This document shows, one piece after another, positions 34,581-43,063 of a stretch of DNA of 64,000 nt; positions within the stretch are counted from its first letter, which is position 1; every line of letters begins with the position of its first letter. A program made the translations under genes and the position numbers. The stretch spans positions 1,178,001-1,242,000 of the forward strand of contig OY969812.1 of assembly GCA_963703335.1 (NCBI GenBank), written 5' to 3'. This DNA is from VRUE01 sp963703335. Its GTDB lineage: Bacteria; Actinomycetota; Thermoleophilia; Solirubrobacterales; 70-9. A model generated the notes under the pieces. The model saw only the letters and a list, made by a program, of their open reading frames with translations, had not been told where the DNA came from and searched no databases.

Positions 34581-34617
34581 GGGCTGCGGGATTATCGCAG
34601 CCGGTACGGTTCCAGCC

Positions 34618-36009
34618 ATGTCAACCGCCGAGCAGGGAGCGCCGCAGACCGACGTCTCGATGGAGGAGATCGTCGCCCTGTGCAAGCGGCGCGGCTTCGT
34701 CTTCCCCTCCTCGGAGATCTACGGCGGGCTCGGTTCGACCTACGACTACGGCCACTACGGAGTGCTGCTGAAGAGCAACGTCAAGGCCGAGTGGTGGCGG
34801 GCGATGCTGCAGGAACGCGACGACATCGTCGCCCTCGACTCGGCGATCCTCCAGCACCCGCGGGTCTGGGAGGCGAGCGGCCACCTCGAGGGCTTCACCG
34901 ACCCGCTCGTCCAGTGCCTCGGCAAGTGCAAGAAGCGCTGGCGTGAGGATCACCTGCGCGAGGGGGTCGAAGCCGAAGGGGGCGATCCCAACGCCGAGCT
35001 GCGCTGCCCCGAGTGCGGTGGTGAGCTCTCCGAGCCGCGCCAGTTCAACCTAATGTTCGAGACCCACGTCGGGCCGGTGGCCGGCGAGGGCTCCGAGGTC
35101 TATCTGCGCCCCGAGACCGCCCAGGGCATCTTCATCAACTTCAAGAACGTCCTCGGCTTCGCCCGCAAGAAGCCGCCCTTCGGCATCGCCCAGATCGGCA
35201 AGTCCTTCCGCAACGAGATCACCCCCGGCAACTTCATCTTCCGCACCCGCGAGTTCGAGCAGATGGAGATGGAGTTCTTCGTCCCCCCAGCAGACGCCCA
35301 GCGCTGGTACGAGACCTGGATCGCCGAGCGCGAGCGCTGGTACACCGAGCTCGGCATCCGCCCCGACTTCCTCCGCGTCCGCCCCCATGACGCCGACGAG
35401 CTCTCCCACTACTCCTCGGGCACCAGCGACGTCGAGTACCTCTTCCCGATCGGCTGGTCGGAGCTGGAGGGGATCGCCAACCGCGGCGACTTCGACCTCA
35501 CCCAGCACGCCAAGTTCAGCGGCGAGAAGCTCGAGTACTTCGATCAGCAGACCAAAGAACGCTACGTCCCCCACGTGATCGAGCCCGCCGCCGGCGCCGA
35601 CCGCGCCACCCTTGCCTTCCTGGTCGACTCCTACGACGTCGAGGAAGTCGAGGGCCGCCAGCGCACCGTGCTGCGCCTTCACCCCAGCCTGGCTCCCGTA
35701 AAGGTCGCCGTCCTCCCCCTCGTCTCCAAGGAGGGCATGCCCGCGAAGGCCCGTGACCTCTTCGAGGAGATCCGCAAGCGCGTCCCCGCCGAGTTCGACG
35801 AGGGCGGTTCGATCGGCAAGCGCTACCGCCGCCAAGACGAGATCGGCACGCCCTGGGGCATCACCGTCGACCACCAAACGATGGAAGACGACACCGTCAC
35901 CCTCCGCGACCGCGACTCCCTCGAGCAGACGCGAGTCCCGATCGCTGGATTGGCGGACGATCTCGCCGCCCGCCTCGCCCAGCCCTGGCGCAGCCCGAAG
36001 CTCAACTGA
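34618..36009 (+). CDS. glyQS: Glycyl-tRNA synthetase, dimeric class II (GlyQS)
   Basis: Charges tRNA-Gly. 463 residues from MSTAEQGAPQTDVSMEEIVALCKRRGFVFPSSEIYGGLGSTYDYGHYG. The ECGGELSEPRQFNLMF segment, VYLRPETAQGIFINFKNVL (class II motif 2 region), FRNEITPGNFIFRTREFEQMEMEFF, and the C-terminal anticodon-binding domain (APVKVAVLPLVSKEGMPAKARDLFEEI...YRRQDEIGTPWGITVD) are intact. This is the eukaryote/actinobacteria type, not the alpha2-beta2 GlyQ/GlyS type. Confidence 0.97.
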   Translation: MSTAEQGAPQTDVSMEEIVALCKRRGFVFPSSEIYGGLGSTYDYGHYGVLLKSNVKAEWWRAMLQERDDIVALDSAILQHPRVWEASGHLEGFTDPLVQCLGKCKKRWREDHLREGVEAEGGDPNAELRCPECGGELSEPRQFNLMFETHVGPVAGEGSEVYLRPETAQGIFINFKNVLGFARKKPPFGIAQIGKSFRNEITPGNFIFRTREFEQMEMEFFVPPADAQRWYETWIAERERWYTELGIRPDFLRVRPHDADELSHYSSGTSDVEYLFPIGWSELEGIANRGDFDLTQHAKFSGEKLEYFDQQTKERYVPHVIEPAAGADRATLAFLVDSYDVEEVEGRQRTVLRLHPSLAPVKVAVLPLVSKEGMPAKARDLFEEIRKRVPAEFDEGGSIGKRYRRQDEIGTPWGITVDHQTMEDDTVTLRDRDSLEQTRVPIAGLADDLAARLAQPWRSPKLN

Positions 36010-36010
36010 G

Positions 36011-36382
36011 CTACGAGCCACCCTCGATCAGGCCGATCACGTTGCCCTCGGGGTCTTGAAACTGACCGAGGACCATGCGGCCCATGATCGTCTCGGGGCC
36101 CATCACGCGGGCGCCGCCGAGGGACTCGGCCTTGCTCAGGGCCTCCTCGACGCTGGGGACTTCGACGTAGAAGGTGACGTGGCCCTCGTAGCCCTCGGGG
36201 CCCTGGCCGATGCCGCCACCGAGGCCGATGCCTTCGGCGTTGCTATTTGACTGGCGGTCGACCAGGCCGTATTTCATCTCGTTGCTCGCATCGACGTTCC
36301 AGTCGAAGAGCTCGGCGTAGTAACCCTGCAACTTCTCGCCGTCCTTACCAACGACCTCGAAGTGGACTACTGGCTGTCCCAT
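36011..36382 (-). CDS. VOC-superfamily (glyoxalase-like) protein
   Basis: 123 residues from MGQPVVHFEVVGKDGEKLQGYYAELFDWNV. The beta-alpha-beta-beta-beta fold signature of the VOC family is visible: HFEVVG, YYAELFDW, VTFYVEVPSVEEALSKAESLGG and FQDPEGNVIGLIEGG. This subgroup is usually annotated as a glyoxalase/bleomycin-resistance-like protein; no substrate is assignable. It ends one base after the convergent glyQS stop. Confidence 0.9.
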   Translation of the reverse strand: MGQPVVHFEVVGKDGEKLQGYYAELFDWNVDASNEMKYGLVDRQSNSNAEGIGLGGGIGQGPEGYEGHVTFYVEVPSVEEALSKAESLGGARVMGPETIMGRMVLGQFQDPEGNVIGLIEGGS

Positions 36383-36413
36383 TTCGCCTCCTCCGGTTGA
36401 GTGATGCGCCCGG

Positions 36414-37448
36414 TCAGGCGCTCGCCATGAACCGTTCCACATCGGCCGCATCGGCGGCAAGCGCCGCATTGGCTTGCTTGGTGATACGGCCGAGGGGCTC
36501 GATCGTGACTTTGCCCCGGTTGAGGCGCCAGGTGGCGACGGCGCGGCCGTTGACCATGGCGAAGGGTTTGAAGATGCCGTTGATGGTGACCAGCTGGCTG
36601 TGAGGGCCGAGGATCGCCTTGCGCGAGGTCCAGCCGAGCAGAAGCGGATCGTAGGGGCCGAGCAAGCGGGGGCCGGGGACTTCGGCGGCGGGTGGGTGCT
36701 TGGCGAGGTGGACGAGGCCGTCTTCGCGCTCGACCAGCTCAGAGGCGATCGCGGCAAGTCCGGCGCGGGCGTCGCGCAAGGGCAGGCCGGCCCAGCGGGC
36801 GAGGTCGCGGTCGTTGGCGGGGGCGTGGCCGACCAGGTAGCGACGGGCGAGCTCGGCGAGAGCCGTATCGCGGTCGATCAATTTGATCGGGCCCAACCAG
36901 TCGCGGACCAGGACGTAGGCGTGGTCCTTGCCGATCATCGGCCCGCGCACCGCCACTCCTCGCACAGCAGCGAAGAAGAGGAGGTGAATCAGCGCCTGCC
37001 GCACGAGCGAAACGTTCGCTGCCTCGAGCCGTTCGCGCAGCTGCACTCTGGTCAACGGCCCCTCGTCGGCGAGCGCCTTCTCGATCAGGTCAACCGCCCG
37101 CTCCCCCACCTCGGGCGCGATCCCCTCGTGGCGCAGGCGACGGGCGCAGGAGGTCAGTAGCGGCGGCGTAGTCAGCATTTGCAACAACGGGTAGTCCTCG
37201 CTGCGCACCAGGTGCAGCGTGCCGCGGTTGAGCCAGGTGATCAGCAGCGAGCGCTCCTCGCTCAGCGCCCGGTCCACGTCAGCGGCGGACAGGCCCTCGC
37301 TGCGGGCGCGCACCGCCAGCCGCGCGCCCCGCGGATCCTGACCTTGGACGGCGAGCAGCCGCTCGGCGACTCCGGTTGGGCCCCGTGCGGGCGGCCCCAC
37401 AAGGCCCTGGGCGGTGAAGCGCTCGGCGTAGATCGAAGCAGTGGGCAC
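36414..37448 (-). CDS. Winged-helix DNA-binding protein of the AlkZ/AlkX (HTH_42) family
   Basis: 344 residues. ERLLAVQGQDPRGARLAVRAR near residue 30 resembles the QxQ/QxD catalytic motif of AlkZ-like DNA glycosylases; LLITWLNRGTLHLVRSEDYPLL, HPPAAEVPGPRLLGPYDPLLLGWTSRKAILGPHSQLV and NGRAVATWRLNRGKVTIEPLG are typical. Relatives such as Streptomyces AlkZ unhook DNA crosslinks; others of the family have broader or unknown activity. Starts at GTG. It may be co-transcribed with the VOC gene downstream. Confidence 0.87.
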   Translation of the reverse strand: MPTASIYAERFTAQGLVGPPARGPTGVAERLLAVQGQDPRGARLAVRARSEGLSAADVDRALSEERSLLITWLNRGTLHLVRSEDYPLLQMLTTPPLLTSCARRLRHEGIAPEVGERAVDLIEKALADEGPLTRVQLRERLEAANVSLVRQALIHLLFFAAVRGVAVRGPMIGKDHAYVLVRDWLGPIKLIDRDTALAELARRYLVGHAPANDRDLARWAGLPLRDARAGLAAIASELVEREDGLVHLAKHPPAAEVPGPRLLGPYDPLLLGWTSRKAILGPHSQLVTINGIFKPFAMVNGRAVATWRLNRGKVTIEPLGRITKQANAALAADAADVERFMASA

Positions 37449-37481
37449 GGTGGCGATGTTCGCGCGCCGCGCCGCCGATGG

Positions 37482-37964
37482 CTATTCGACCGCGAGTAGG
37501 TCGATGACGAAGATCAGCGTTTCGTTCGGACCAATCACCGGTGGCGAGCCGGCGGAGCCGTAGGCGAGGTTCGGCGGGATGATCAGCTCGCGCCGACCGC
37601 CGACCTTCATCCCTTCGACGCCCTGATCCCAGCCCGGGATTACCTGACCGGCACCGAGGCCAAACGCGAACGGTTCGTTGCGGCTCCAGGAAGAATCGAA
37701 TTCTTCTTCGCTGTCATAGCCGACGCCGACGTACTGCACGGTGACTTCATCGCCGGCCTTAGCTGTAGCGCCGCTACCTTCTTCAATTTCCTTGATTTCG
37801 AGCTTCTTCGGCGGCGCGCCGCTGGGCACGGTTACCTTGGGCTTGGTCTTTTCCGCCGATGGTTCCGCCGATGCCGTCGATTCGGTCGAGGAATCGCCGC
37901 CGTCCCCGCAGCCGGCAAGAACCAGCACGGCGCAGAGGGAGATAGCTAGGAAAGGCACCTTCAT
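37482..37964 (-). CDS. FKBP-type peptidyl-prolyl isomerase lipoprotein
   Basis: 160 residues. Signal peptide with lipobox VLVLAGC (Cys near 19), a Ser/Thr/Glu-rich linker, then an FKBP domain: VTVPSGAPPKKLEIKEIEEGSGATAKAGDEVTVQYVGVGYDS, EFDSSW, FAFGLGAGQVIPGWDQGVEGMKVGGRRELIIPPNLAYGS and ETLIFVIDLLAVE. Likely tethered to the outer face of the membrane to assist folding of exported proteins, alongside the SurA-like protein at 2852-4156. The codon use is GAA-rich as in other exported genes here. Confidence 0.95.
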   Translation of the reverse strand: MKVPFLAISLCAVLVLAGCGDGGDSSTESTASAEPSAEKTKPKVTVPSGAPPKKLEIKEIEEGSGATAKAGDEVTVQYVGVGYDSEEEFDSSWSRNEPFAFGLGAGQVIPGWDQGVEGMKVGGRRELIIPPNLAYGSAGSPPVIGPNETLIFVIDLLAVE

Positions 37965-38011
37965 CGCGCGGCCATCCTACGGAATCCGGGCAGAGGCGGT
38001 CCGGTCCCGGA

Positions 38012-38386
38012 TCAGTAGTTGCCTGAAATCAGGTCCCATGCGCGGCGGAGCTTGTCGCTTCCGCCTTTGCCGACATCGCCCGCATGGGCCTCGAGCGCGC
38101 CCGGATTGGCACTGGGCTCGGGTAGGGACTCTGCCGCCGCGGCGTCGATCTTGAGCACGACCCCGCGTTCGTAGATCTCGCCAACCTCAGGCGCGTCGAC
38201 GAACCGGTGGCCGCCCGGCAGGACGCTCGTGTCCAGCACGATCCCGTCGAAGACATCATCGTCCGGCACGGCGAGAACGTACTCAACCTTGCCCAGCGAG
38301 CTGCCGTCGCTCGAGTACACCGGCAGACCCTCGGCGATTGCGAGGTAGGAGCTTGGGTGACCCAGATCCTCCATCGCAGTGAGCAT
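38012..38386 (-). CDS. PRC-barrel-like hypothetical protein
   Basis: 124 residues from ATG 38386. EGLPVYSSDGSSLGKVEYVLAVPDDDVFDGIVLDTSVLPGGHRFVDAPEVGEIYERGVVLKID reads like a PRC-barrel/DUF2171-like beta domain; the tail (KLRRAWDLISGNY) is a short helix. No catalytic motif is seen. PRC-barrel proteins often bind RNA or membrane proteins; nothing here fixes the role. Confidence 0.65.
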   Translation of the reverse strand: MLTAMEDLGHPSSYLAIAEGLPVYSSDGSSLGKVEYVLAVPDDDVFDGIVLDTSVLPGGHRFVDAPEVGEIYERGVVLKIDAAAAESLPEPSANPGALEAHAGDVGKGGSDKLRRAWDLISGNY

Positions 38387-38464
38387 ATCCACGTCGCTCC
38401 GCCTCAAGCGGCCCGCTGGAAGTTATGCTCGCGGGACTACACGGGTTCTACCGAGGAGGAGCGC

Positions 38465-38752
38465 ATGGCCGTAGGGCTGAGGATCAAGTTCGCCGAAGGC
38501 ACGCAGGAGCAGTACGAAGCCGTGAATGCCCAGTTGGGAGTCGAAGAGAACCTTCCCGACGGGATGATTTTTCACTCGGCGGGACCGATCGAGGGTGGCT
38601 GGGGCGTAATCGACTTCTGGGAGTCCCGCGAGCACTTCGACCGATTCCAGGAGAGCCGCCTGGGGCCGGCGATAGGGGAGCTGGGCGACCGCGGGATGCC
38701 GGGCCCGCCGGACATCAAGGAGTTCCCCGTCCACAATCTCATCAAGACCTAG
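38465..38752 (+). CDS. Small dimeric alpha-beta barrel-like hypothetical protein
   Basis: 95 residues with GAGGAG directly upstream of ATG 38465. VGLRIKFAEGTQEQYEAVNAQLGV, GMIFHSAGPIEGGWGVIDFWESREHFDRFQESRLGPAIGELG is typical of the ferredoxin-like dimeric alpha-beta barrel (ABM/Dabb) proteins. Function unknown. It precedes the acyl-CoA ligase by 24 bases in the same direction, suggesting an operon. Confidence 0.82.
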   Translation: MAVGLRIKFAEGTQEQYEAVNAQLGVEENLPDGMIFHSAGPIEGGWGVIDFWESREHFDRFQESRLGPAIGELGDRGMPGPPDIKEFPVHNLIKT

Positions 38753-38776
38753 AGGCCCTAGCGGTCCGGTATTGAA

Positions 38777-40276
38777 ATGGCCCTCAATCTCGCATCGCTG
38801 CTGACCGAGAGCGCCGCGCGGGCACCCGAGCTGCCGGCGATCCGGCTCGGCGATGCCGAGCTCAGCTACGGCAAGCTCGACGACCTCAGCGCCCGCCTGG
38901 CGACGCTGCTGCGTGAGAAGGGCGTCGAGCCCGGTGACCGGGTCGGCGTGATGTTGCCCAACGTCCCCGATTTTCCAGTCGCCTACTACGGCGTCCTGCG
39001 CGCAGGGGCCATCGTCGTGCCGATGAACGTGCTGCTGAAGCGGCGCGAGATCGCCTTTTACTTGGAGGACTCCGGCGCCGAGCTGCTGCTCGCCTGGCAC
39101 GGCTTTGCCGAGGAGGCCCGCGATGGCGCCGCCGACGCCGGTGCCGAGATGATCGAGGTCGAGCCCGCGACCTTTGCCGCAACGCTGGCCGAGCTGGAGC
39201 CAACGCCCGGGCTCCTCGACACGGCAGAGGACGACACAGCGGTGATCCTCTACACCTCGGGCACGACCGGCAAGCCCAAGGGTGCCGAGCTGACCCACAT
39301 GAACCTCTTCCGCAATGCCGACGTCTCCAGCCGCACGACCTGCGAGATCGCCTCGGGTGATGTCGTCCTCGGCGCCCTCCCCCTCTTCCACTCCTTCGGC
39401 CAGACGGTGGGCATGAACGCTTCGCTGAAGGTGGGGGCCTGCTTGACGCTGGTGCCAAAGTTCGACCCCGGCGAGGCGCTGGCAACGATGCAGCGCGACA
39501 AGGTCACCCACTTCTACGGCGTGCCGACGATGTTCGGCGCCCTGCTCCACCACCCTGGGCGAGAGGACTACGACACCTCCTCGCTGCGCACCTGCATCAC
39601 CGGCGGCGCCTCGATGCCGGTCGAGGTCTTGCGCGGCTTCGAAGAGGCGATGGGCGCGGTCGTGCTCGAGGGCTACGGCCTCTCGGAGACCTCTCCGGTC
39701 GCCTGCTCCAACCATCCTGACGACGAGCGCAAGGCCGGCTCGATCGGCACCCCGATCGAAGGGGTCGAGATGCGCGTCGTCGACGAGGACGACAACGAGG
39801 TCGCCCAGGGCGAGGTCGGCGAGATCGTGATCCGCGGCCACAACATCATGAAGGGCTACTGGCAGCGCCCCGACGCCACCGAGGAGGCGATGCGCGGCGG
39901 CTGGTTCCATAGCGGCGACATGGCTCGCATCGACGAGGACGGCTGCTTCTACATCGTCGACCGCAAGAAGGACCTGATCATCCGCGGCGGCTACAACGTC
40001 TATCCACGCGAGGTCGAGGAGGTGCTCTTCGAGCACCCGAAGATCCGCGAAGCTGCGGTCGTCGGCGTCCCCCACGACGAGTGGGGCGAGGAGATCGGCG
40101 CCGCGGTCGTCCTCCATGAAGGCGAGGAGCTTGCCCCCGAGGAAGTCAGCGCCTACGTCAAGGAGCGGATCGCCGCCTACAAGTACCCGCGCCTGGTCTG
40201 GTTCGTCGACGACCTTCCCAAGGGCCCCACCGGCAAGATCCTCAAGCGAGAGATCGAGACTCCCGCCTCTGTGTGA
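38777..40276 (+). CDS. Acyl-CoA synthetase (AMP-forming), long-chain-fatty-acid-CoA ligase type
   Basis: 499 residues, ANL superfamily. P-loop ILYTSGTTGKPKGAELTHMN near 155-175, A5 motif VLEGYGLSETSPVACSNHP, A7/A8 GGWFHSGDMARIDEDGCFYIVDRKKDLIIRGGYNVYPREVEEV, and the C-terminal catalytic Lys in PTGKILKRE. Activates a carboxylic acid to acyl-AMP then acyl-CoA; chain length cannot be read. It accompanies other acyl-CoA genes in the window (hydratase, dehydrogenase, desaturase). Confidence 0.94.
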   Translation: MALNLASLLTESAARAPELPAIRLGDAELSYGKLDDLSARLATLLREKGVEPGDRVGVMLPNVPDFPVAYYGVLRAGAIVVPMNVLLKRREIAFYLEDSGAELLLAWHGFAEEARDGAADAGAEMIEVEPATFAATLAELEPTPGLLDTAEDDTAVILYTSGTTGKPKGAELTHMNLFRNADVSSRTTCEIASGDVVLGALPLFHSFGQTVGMNASLKVGACLTLVPKFDPGEALATMQRDKVTHFYGVPTMFGALLHHPGREDYDTSSLRTCITGGASMPVEVLRGFEEAMGAVVLEGYGLSETSPVACSNHPDDERKAGSIGTPIEGVEMRVVDEDDNEVAQGEVGEIVIRGHNIMKGYWQRPDATEEAMRGGWFHSGDMARIDEDGCFYIVDRKKDLIIRGGYNVYPREVEEVLFEHPKIREAAVVGVPHDEWGEEIGAAVVLHEGEELAPEEVSAYVKERIAAYKYPRLVWFVDDLPKGPTGKILKREIETPASV

Positions 40277-40285
40277 GCGTCACGG

Positions 40286-41575
40286 TCAGGGACCAAGCAG
40301 GGCGGCGGGGACGACGCCGATCCCGTCCGCGCGACGGTAGGCATCCTCGCCGGTCGTGACGACGATCGCGTCGAGAAGCTCGGCGCCGAGCTTCTCGCCG
40401 AGCCAGTGGAGGTGCCGCAGGTCTCGGTCGCGAACGGTGCGGACCAGCTTGACCTCAACCGCGACTACGCGCCCGTCCTGACGCTCGACGATGAGGTCGA
40501 TCTCGCGATCGCCGGAGAACGTCCGCAGGTGGCCGATCCTGGCCTCGGCGCTTTGCGCATAGACCCGCACGGAAAGGGTCACCAGCGACTCGAACAAGGC
40601 CCCGAGAAGCGTGCCGTCTCGGAGAACCGGCGGCCCCAGCTCCTCGTTGTCGAGGAGGGCCGCGGGTGTTGCGCCGAGCAGGCGCGCCGCCAGAGCCGGA
40701 TCAGCAAGTTGGTGCTTTGGCGCGGCGGCGAGGCGAGAGAGGCGGCGTCGGGTGGGCTGCCAAGCCGGCACAGGGTCGAGGATCCAAAGTCGCTCGAGAG
40801 CGTTGCGGTAGGGACGAGCCGCCGCCTTCGACAGCTTCTCGCCCTCACCACCAGTGGCGGCGTCGCGGATCTTCTCGAAGGACGTGGTTGTGGACGACGC
40901 GGCTGCGTAGGCGGCCATCCAACGGCGAAGCGCCGCGGGATTGCGCGTTTCCTGGCCCAGCTCGGTGAAATCCCGATCGACGATTCGATCCAGATAGCCA
41001 TCGAGTTGAGCGCGCAGTGCCCGCTCGGACGCGATGCCGCGAAGACCGGGGAAGCCGGAGGCAACTATTGCCTCCGTGTAGTCGGCGAGACCAAGGGACG
41101 TCTTGCCCTGGAGAGGTCCTCGCGCGCCCTTCAGGAGCTCGGCCAGGCTAACGCTGCTTGGCTCCTCGGTGCGCTCGACAAGCGAAAGGGGACGCATCCG
41201 GATCGTCGCGATGCGGCCGGCGCCCGAGTGCCGTCCCGCTCCGTCGGGCGATGCCGATCCGGTCAGCAGGAAACTGCCGGCCGCCGCTCCATCGTCCACC
41301 GCGCGGCGAACCAGATCCCAGGTCTCGGGCAAGCGCTGCCACTCGTCGATGAGAATCGGCGGCTTCGCGTCAAGCAAGCGCTTCGGGTCCGCTTCCGCCA
41401 GCATCAGCCGCTCGGGGTCGTCGAGGGCATGGATCGTCGCAGCCCGACGCGAAGCGCTCGCCGTCTTACCGACGCCCTTCGCACCCTCTATCGCCAAGGC
41501 CGGCAGGGAGCCGATCAGCTCATCCAGCTCACCGTCAAGGATTCTTCGTCTGTAGCTCATCTCGTACTTTGCCAT
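40286..41575 (-). CDS. AAA_14/DUF4143 ATPase
   Basis: 429 residues. N-terminal AAA: Walker A in IEGAKGVGKTASASRRA, Walker B ILIDEWQRLPETWD, sensor FLLTGSASPDG. The middle contains a helical DUF4143 region (YRNALERLWILDPVPAWQPTRRRLSRLAAAPKHQLADPALAARLLG) and the C terminus an endonuclease-like fold (FSGDREIDLIVERQDGRVVAVEVKL, with D/ExK-like residues). These genes are widespread, often horizontally moved, and of unknown cellular role. The start codon is inside the first of four 23-bp-spaced CTGCGAAATGG repeats (minus-strand reading). Confidence 0.9.
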   Translation of the reverse strand: MAKYEMSYRRRILDGELDELIGSLPALAIEGAKGVGKTASASRRAATIHALDDPERLMLAEADPKRLLDAKPPILIDEWQRLPETWDLVRRAVDDGAAAGSFLLTGSASPDGAGRHSGAGRIATIRMRPLSLVERTEEPSSVSLAELLKGARGPLQGKTSLGLADYTEAIVASGFPGLRGIASERALRAQLDGYLDRIVDRDFTELGQETRNPAALRRWMAAYAAASSTTTSFEKIRDAATGGEGEKLSKAAARPYRNALERLWILDPVPAWQPTRRRLSRLAAAPKHQLADPALAARLLGATPAALLDNEELGPPVLRDGTLLGALFESLVTLSVRVYAQSAEARIGHLRTFSGDREIDLIVERQDGRVVAVEVKLVRTVRDRDLRHLHWLGEKLGAELLDAIVVTTGEDAYRRADGIGVVPAALLGP

Positions 41576-41663
41576 TTCGCAGTGACTTATAGATCAATAT
41601 CGCAGTAGCTTAGCACTCCATTTCGCAGAACAATAACGATCCATTTCGCAGATATCGCCAACA
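41572..41663 (-). repeat. Four iterons of 23-bp period over the DUF4143 start
   Basis: CCATTTCGCAG occurs at 41572, 41618 and 41641, with a variant CAATATCGCAG at 41595; all start exactly 23 bases apart. On the minus strand the unit is CTGCGAAATGG, and the first copy contains the ATG of the DUF4143 gene. The stretch is unusually AT-rich for this genome. An operator for autoregulation is the simplest reading. A separate GTGACGAAGTCAC palindrome lies at 41688-41700. Confidence 0.85.
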
Positions 41664-41779
41664 GACTCCGCAAGTCGAAGGGGAAGCGTGACGAAGTCAC
41701 ACGAGTCGGACTGGCTGGGCAGCCAGTCCATCGGTAACCTGGGCAAGGCAGTGGCCGGAGCACCGAACGGAGGAGAGAG

Positions 41780-43063
41780 ATGAGCGTCGCATCGCAGAGC
41801 CTGATGGACAACGTCACCTACGAGGACCTCTACAAGCGCTGGGAGCACGGCAACTGGAGCGCCTACGACATCGACCTCTCTGGTGACAAAGCCGGCTGGG
41901 ACGGCCTCAGCGATATCCAGCGGCGCTCGGCGATGTGGATCTATTCGATGTTCTTTTACGGCGAGGATCGCGTCGCCGACACCCTCGCCCCCTACATCAC
42001 CGCCGCCCCGACCGAGGAGCAGTCCTACTTCCTCGCTACCCAGCAGGTCGACGAGGTCCGTCACTCGGTCTTCTTCCACCGCTTCTTCAAGGAGGTGATC
42101 GGTGTCGGCGGCGACTCGATCCAGCAGACGCTCTCCTCCACCCTCCCCCAGCTCAACTGGGGCTACCGCGGCATCTTCGACCGCCTCGACGTGATGGCCG
42201 AGGAACTGCGCAAGGACCGCTCGCTGCCCAAGTACGCGCAGGCGATCACCCTCTACCACCTGATCGTCGAGGGCTCGCTGGCCCAGCCGGGACAACACTT
42301 CATCGAGGACTTCTTTGCCTCCGAAGACACGATGCCCGGCTTCAGCGCCGGCATGGCCAACGTCTCCCGCGACGAGCAGCGCCACATCGGCTTCGGCGTC
42401 AAGGTGCTCTCCGAGCTGCTCGGCGAAGGGAGCCCCGGCTGGGAGGAGAACCGGGCGGCGGTCACCGACCTGCTGCGCGAAGTGCTCCCCTACGGCCCGG
42501 CGGTCTTCTACCCCCCCAACTTCGATCGCGAATACACCGAGTGCTACGGCTTCACGCTCGAGGACATCTTCGCTTTCGGCCTCAAACTGATCCGCCAGCG
42601 CTGGCGCACGATCGGTTACCCGACCGAGAAGATGCCGCCCGGCGTCTTCCCCTTCGACCCTGAGGCCACCCCCGAGGAGGTCGCCCAGAACCAGGTGAAG
42701 CTGATGGAAGCCGGCATCCTCGGCCCACCGGAGGCAACGCCTGAGACCAACCCCGAGATGCAGCGCCTCTACTTCGACGTGGTCAAGCGCGCCGCCGACC
42801 CGAGCGCCGCCAACGGCTCGCCGCTGGTCTACCAGTGGCGCTTCACCGACGCCGACCCCTGGCATCTGGTGATCGACAACGGCTCGACCCGGGCGGAGCC
42901 GGGCGAAGCGCCCAACCCGACGCTGACGCTCGAGACGAAGTGGGCCGACTTCGTCGGGATGAGCAAGCCGAACGCCAACCCGCTGAAGATGGTGCTGACT
43001 CGACGCATCCGCCCTCGCGGCCCGATCCGCGAGATCGCTCGGATGAGGAAGGTCTTCAACTAG
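41780..43063 (+). CDS. R2-like ferritin-type diiron protein fused to an SCP2 domain
   Basis: 427 residues. Residues ~1-310 are a ribonucleotide-reductase-small-subunit-like ferritin fold: metal-ligand candidates are the acidic residues of YGEDRVADTL, the E..H of QQVDEVRHSVFF, the Glu in LYHLIVEGSLAQPG, and the E..H of VSRDEQRHIGFG. The position four after the first ligand His is Phe, not the radical Tyr of class Ia R2. Residues ~340-425 form an SCP2/sterol-carrier-like domain (VYQWRFTDADPWHLVIDNGSTRAEPGEAPNPTLTLETKWADFVGM). No large-subunit gene is near, so an R2lox-like oxidase on a lipid substrate is more likely than dNTP synthesis. It overlaps the convergent amidase by four bases. Confidence 0.86.
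   Translation: MSVASQSLMDNVTYEDLYKRWEHGNWSAYDIDLSGDKAGWDGLSDIQRRSAMWIYSMFFYGEDRVADTLAPYITAAPTEEQSYFLATQQVDEVRHSVFFHRFFKEVIGVGGDSIQQTLSSTLPQLNWGYRGIFDRLDVMAEELRKDRSLPKYAQAITLYHLIVEGSLAQPGQHFIEDFFASEDTMPGFSAGMANVSRDEQRHIGFGVKVLSELLGEGSPGWEENRAAVTDLLREVLPYGPAVFYPPNFDREYTECYGFTLEDIFAFGLKLIRQRWRTIGYPTEKMPPGVFPFDPEATPEEVAQNQVKLMEAGILGPPEATPETNPEMQRLYFDVVKRAADPSAANGSPLVYQWRFTDADPWHLVIDNGSTRAEPGEAPNPTLTLETKWADFVGMSKPNANPLKMVLTRRIRPRGPIREIARMRKVFN

Noticed and set aside
41572..41663. CRISPR array
   Set aside because: Repeat core is only 11 bp with 12-bp intervals and four units; no cas genes nearby. Iterons fit better.
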